Origin: Hedera helix
Taxonomy: Eukaryota; Streptophyta; Magnoliopsida; Apiales; Araliaceae
Direction of reading: 5' to 3'
Assembly: GCA_947179155.2 (NCBI GenBank)
Contig: OX359264.1
Location: forward strand, 8,286,501 to 8,350,500
DNA: 64,000 nucleotides
The translations under genes were made by a program, and so were the position numbers. This document shows positions 60,561 to 64,000 of this stretch, piece after piece (the first letter of the stretch is position 1; every line of letters begins with the position of its first letter). The notes below the pieces were generated by a model that did not search any database, was not told the DNA's origin, and was given only the letters and a program-made list of their open reading frames with translations.

Positions 60561-62186
60561 TTTAATATTAACTAAATAATAATCTACTAATTATTACCCT
60601 TATTTATCATTTAATATTAATTAAATAATAAATAATTATTTTATTAACTTTATTCAACAAATTAAGTAACCATTGATGAACCTATTTACTTTATTTATTA
60701 TTAAATAATAAATAATTACTTTAATTACTTCAATAAATTATTCTTAATCCCTTTTATTTATTATTAATTAATAAATAATTAATTTCTTTTAATTCCCTTT
60801 ATTCTTTATTTAATAACAATTAGACAATAACTAATTAATCATTGTTAATTATTATTTTATTTAAATAATAATTAATTTCCTTAAATATTATTTATTATTT
60901 AAATTTTAAATAATTATTTTATTTGGGTCCTATATTAATATTTAAAACATTACCCGACCCATTTAATTAATCAAAATCGACCTGAACCGACCCGAAATCA
61001 TTTTCGGCACGACCCGACCCAACCCAGGCCACGTCAGCTGACCCAGGTGCTCACACAGGCGCCTAGGCGCTCAAGGTGGCGCTTGGAGTGCTGAGTTAGG
61101 CGCCCTGGCCCAAAGATTTCTTGCAGAAAGTTGCTAATTTGTGTTTTGTTTTTGTGATTTTTATCTCATTTGTTCAAACTTGCATAAAATGAAATCTACA
61201 AATCCATATGACCTCAAATTGGTCTTGTTGGATTCGTATCTTCTTGAACTACAATATTCCGTCATTGAAACACATTTTTGGATATGTATAGATCACGAAA
61301 AATGGGCTCAAAGTGGACTGTTGTGCATTAAGGTTTTAAAATGACATGTTTTGCGGTAAAAGCTATAACTTCTTTGTTATTCAATATTTTTGAAAGGTTC
61401 AAAAAGGGTTTTTCTTTAAAACTCATAGATCTATCTTTATAGCCATAAAAATCCATTTTCCAACTTGTACATTTCAAGTTACAACATAAAACATAACATG
61501 TTTGACTAGTGTTTTATTGGTAAAGGTTAATATGGATTGTTCTTTCATTTTTATGCAATCAACACATACCAAAACATGTGTTAAACATATCATACCATGA
61601 ATATACCAATATAATATAGTTTTAGACTTCTAGATCATCAAAAGAAGTTTTGATCGGTTAAAAATATATTTTTGACCATATAAAACATATATAGACCATA
61701 AAATGAACTAAGGAAGAGTTTGAGCACTTTTAAACCTCTTGGACTTGTGTGCTCTTCTCCTTCTCCTTCCAAAGTAAGTTATGAGACTATAGGTCATCCA
61801 CCAAGCTCTTCTTCTAGCAATATCCTCCACACTCAAAGTGTTTTTCTCTCAACTATCACTAGAACTCTTCCTTTTCTCTCTAGGATTTCTAGGAAATGAA
61901 ATGACCAACCTATTAAAGCTTGGTGGAGGTCTTATTTATAGGACTTTGGTAACCCTTCATTAACTCCCTAATCAACTAGCATTGGTCAATTAAGAGGCTA
62001 ATTGTGATTACTATGTGATTGAATGACAATGTGATGGACAAGGTGATTGATAGGAGTTGTTGAACTACCAAAACCAAGTGTGTGAACAAAGCAACCTAGA
62101 AAATCAAGCCACCCTTGGTGGATCCCTAGCTTGATCGGCCAAATGGCCCTTTTTAGGCCATTTTGCATTTATTTTTCCTACATTTA

Positions 62187-62188
<2 letters not shown>

Positions 62189-62236
<48 letters not shown>
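62189..62236. repeat. (GT)16(AT)8 microsatellite
   Basis: A compound GT then AT dinucleotide tract inside the solo LTR. Confidence 0.95.
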
Positions 62237-62237
<1 letters not shown>

Positions 62238-62694
62238 CATGTTTTCAATTGTTGACCAATTTTGACTTCCTATTGGGCTCCATATTGGATAATAGGATTA
62301 AATATATTAGGTTCATCCATTAAATTGGTTTGGGCTCAATTTAAATAACACATTGAACTTACATTAATTATACTATGCTACCTTTAATTAAAATAAGCAT
62401 TGGGCTTGTTTAATTAATTACATGGACTAATAATTAAATTAATTACATAGGCTACTAGGTAAATTTAATTAACCTAGTTTATCAACTCATTTGGATTTAA
62501 AATATAATCCAATTAGATTTGATTTAATTAATTATACACCTTGCTTTAATTCTTTAAATAAATATACACATACACAAGTACATTTTTTTAATTATCTAAT
62601 ACACAATTAATTAGTAAATTTTTTTTAATTCATTGATAATTATTTAATAATTATAATTATAATGACTAATAGAATTCATGGTTATTACAGAATA

Positions 62695-63070
62695 CCTATT
62701 ATTATTATTAATCATTTAATAATAATTTAGCGAGTTACTATTATTATTAATTATTTAATAATAATTTAATTACTTAACATTATTATTAATCGTTTAATAA
62801 TAATTTAATGAGTTACTATTATTATTAATCATTTACTAATAATTTAATGAGGTACTATTATTATTAATCATTTAATAACAATTTAATTACATACTATTAT
62901 TATTACTCATTTAAATAATAATTTAATCATTTACTATTATTATTAATCATTTAATAATAATTTAATCATTTAATATTATTATTAATCTTTAATAATAATT
63001 TAATCTTTTATTATTATCATTAATCATTTAATAATAACTTAATCATTTACAATTATTTTAACTCATATTA
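62695..63070. repeat. Tandem AT-rich palindromic repeats inside the outer LTR
   Basis: About eight copies of a ~44-bp unit centred on TATTATTAATCATTTAATAA. It is the counterpart of the array in the solo LTR but with ATTATT in place of ATATT, so the two arrays diverged separately. Confidence 0.85.
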
Positions 63071-64000
63071 TTATTTAATAATATTTTAAATCACTTAGTA
63101 ATATTTAACAACTTAAACAATTTAAAGGTAAATTGTTTAGTTATTTTATTAATTTCTTTACTCATTTCCTTTATTTATTATTTAGTCATTTAAATAATAA
63201 ATAAAAAATTAATTCCTTTTTATTTAATTTATTTATTATTTAATATAATTTAAATAAAAAATAATTGCCTTTATGTATCATTTAATAAAATTAACTCATA
63301 CATCCTTAATTATGCTATTATCTTTATTTCTCTTAAATCAAGTGTATTTAGCAAAAATACCTACTTGACTTATTATTTTTATATCTCTTGGATATATGTA
63401 TTATATTGTATTTTATACACAAAATAATTTTCCTTTAATTTTACAACCTTATTTACTATTTTTAAATGATTTGTTTCTGTCCAAAATGACATCATTTATT
63501 AAAACTTTAATTTTCATCAGAAAATTATGAAATTTCTACAGTAGCTTCCTGCTATCAGAGACCACTTCTAGTAAAACGTTCATAATTTTCGGAGTTATAC
63601 TTTTCATGATATTTCCGTATTATGCTTTTAAAACTTGGAAAATCGTTGGGTCATAACTCCCTCATATGACGTCGGATGGAGCTCATTTTTGGACAGTGAC
63701 TGATATATACCATATAATATTATCTGTAAAATTGATGGAATTTTTAGAGTAAGAAAAGTGGCCAAAACAGCCCTCACAAGATCCTGGCAGTAGGCTTTTC
63801 CAGATTTTTTGGGCAGGAACTGTTTTGCTAGGAAAATCACCATAAATAGCTCGTTTAATATTTTTCAGTTGTTCCACTTGAAAAATCTTCCTATCTTATA
63901 GTACTATCACCCAAAGTAGACAGATCATGAATACGACTTACGGAACGTGAACAGTAAATCCGGTAACCTGCTGCTCAGTTTAGGGTTTTTCCGGCGAAAA

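Larger units (their letters stand above)
59006..62689 (-). mobile_element. Solo LTR (3684 bp) nested in an LTR of the same family
   Basis: TG at 59006 (TGTGACGACCCC) and CA at 62689 (GTTATTACA) are flanked by a perfect 5-bp target duplication GAATA (59001-59005, 62690-62694). Orientation is minus: a TATA box (CTATAAATAAG complement, 61930-61941) reads leftwards and the LTR start is TGTAATAACC. There is no internal coding region, so it probably arose by LTR-LTR recombination. It contains an AT-rich palindromic array (60225-60560), a GC-rich island (60990-61115) and a GT/TA microsatellite (62189-62236). Confidence 0.88.
57807..64000 (-). repeat. Outer gypsy-type LTR, minus, running off the right edge (interrupted by a solo LTR)
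   Basis: Its left boundary (LTR 3' end) is TGTGACACCCCCAAATTC. 57807-59005 is clearly homologous to the left part of the nested solo LTR, sharing for example GAGCAACTA-TATGCTCAGCAA. It resumes at 62690 after the insertion and continues to the window end. It is AT-rich and contains a palindromic tandem array (62695-63070). Whether it is a solo LTR or part of a full element cannot be seen. Confidence 0.6.

Noticed and set aside
1..64000. tRNA, rRNA or other structural RNA genes
   Set aside because: None recognised on either strand by eye; a covariance-model scan would be needed to exclude small ones.

Overview
This is nuclear DNA from a flowering plant. It is AT-rich, its genes have many introns, and it carries plant-type transposons (Stowaway MITEs, hAT elements, Ty3/gypsy LTRs) and endogenous pararetrovirus debris. 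Three genes are eudicot-like. The glutamate-cysteine ligase lacks one cysteine of a disulfide pair reported only from rosids, which weakly favours a non-rosid (for example an asterid).

Layout. (1) 1-12266, + strand: the 3' two thirds of a brassinosteroid-signaling kinase (BSK) gene, eight exons joined in frame (349 codons plus stop). It enters from the left edge. Its 5.1-kb third intron holds a ~4-kb hAT element with a second hAT nested inside it, a piece of LTR and a run of 35 G. (2) 12905-29574: a cluster of decayed endogenous pararetrovirus (EPRV, Caulimoviridae, probably florendovirus-like) in both orientations, flanked by direct copies of a 132-147-bp stretch of BSK downstream DNA. Two later insertions split it. 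One is a 2.4-kb near-perfect giant palindrome (16890-19281) built from about 24 short hairpin units and sitting in a TA tract. The other is an internally deleted Ty3/gypsy element (20757-25570, 5-bp target duplication AGGTT) with an intact 520-residue integrase-region ORF. (3) 31179-41560, - strand: a complete gene for plastid glutamate-cysteine ligase (GSH1), 15 coding exons giving 513 residues plus a 5' UTR exon. Its introns carry an hAT-like element, a Stowaway MITE and another MITE. (4) 41600-45480: intergenic, with a Stowaway MITE and a 636-bp AAT array. (5) 45481-47380, - strand: PYRP2, a HAD-family phosphatase of riboflavin synthesis, with a single coding exon and a probable 5' UTR intron. 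(6) 47400-64000: no gene recognised. It holds a small foldback, a Stowaway MITE, possible LTR material, an ATT array, TA tracts, and a solo LTR (59006-62689, target duplication GAATA) inserted in an older LTR of the same family that runs off the right edge.

The three genes serve separate functions: brassinosteroid signalling, the first step of glutathione synthesis, and a dephosphorylation in riboflavin synthesis. Nothing suggests joint regulation. The most unusual structure is the giant palindrome. Its target is documented by two empty paralogous sites in the neighbouring viral copies.
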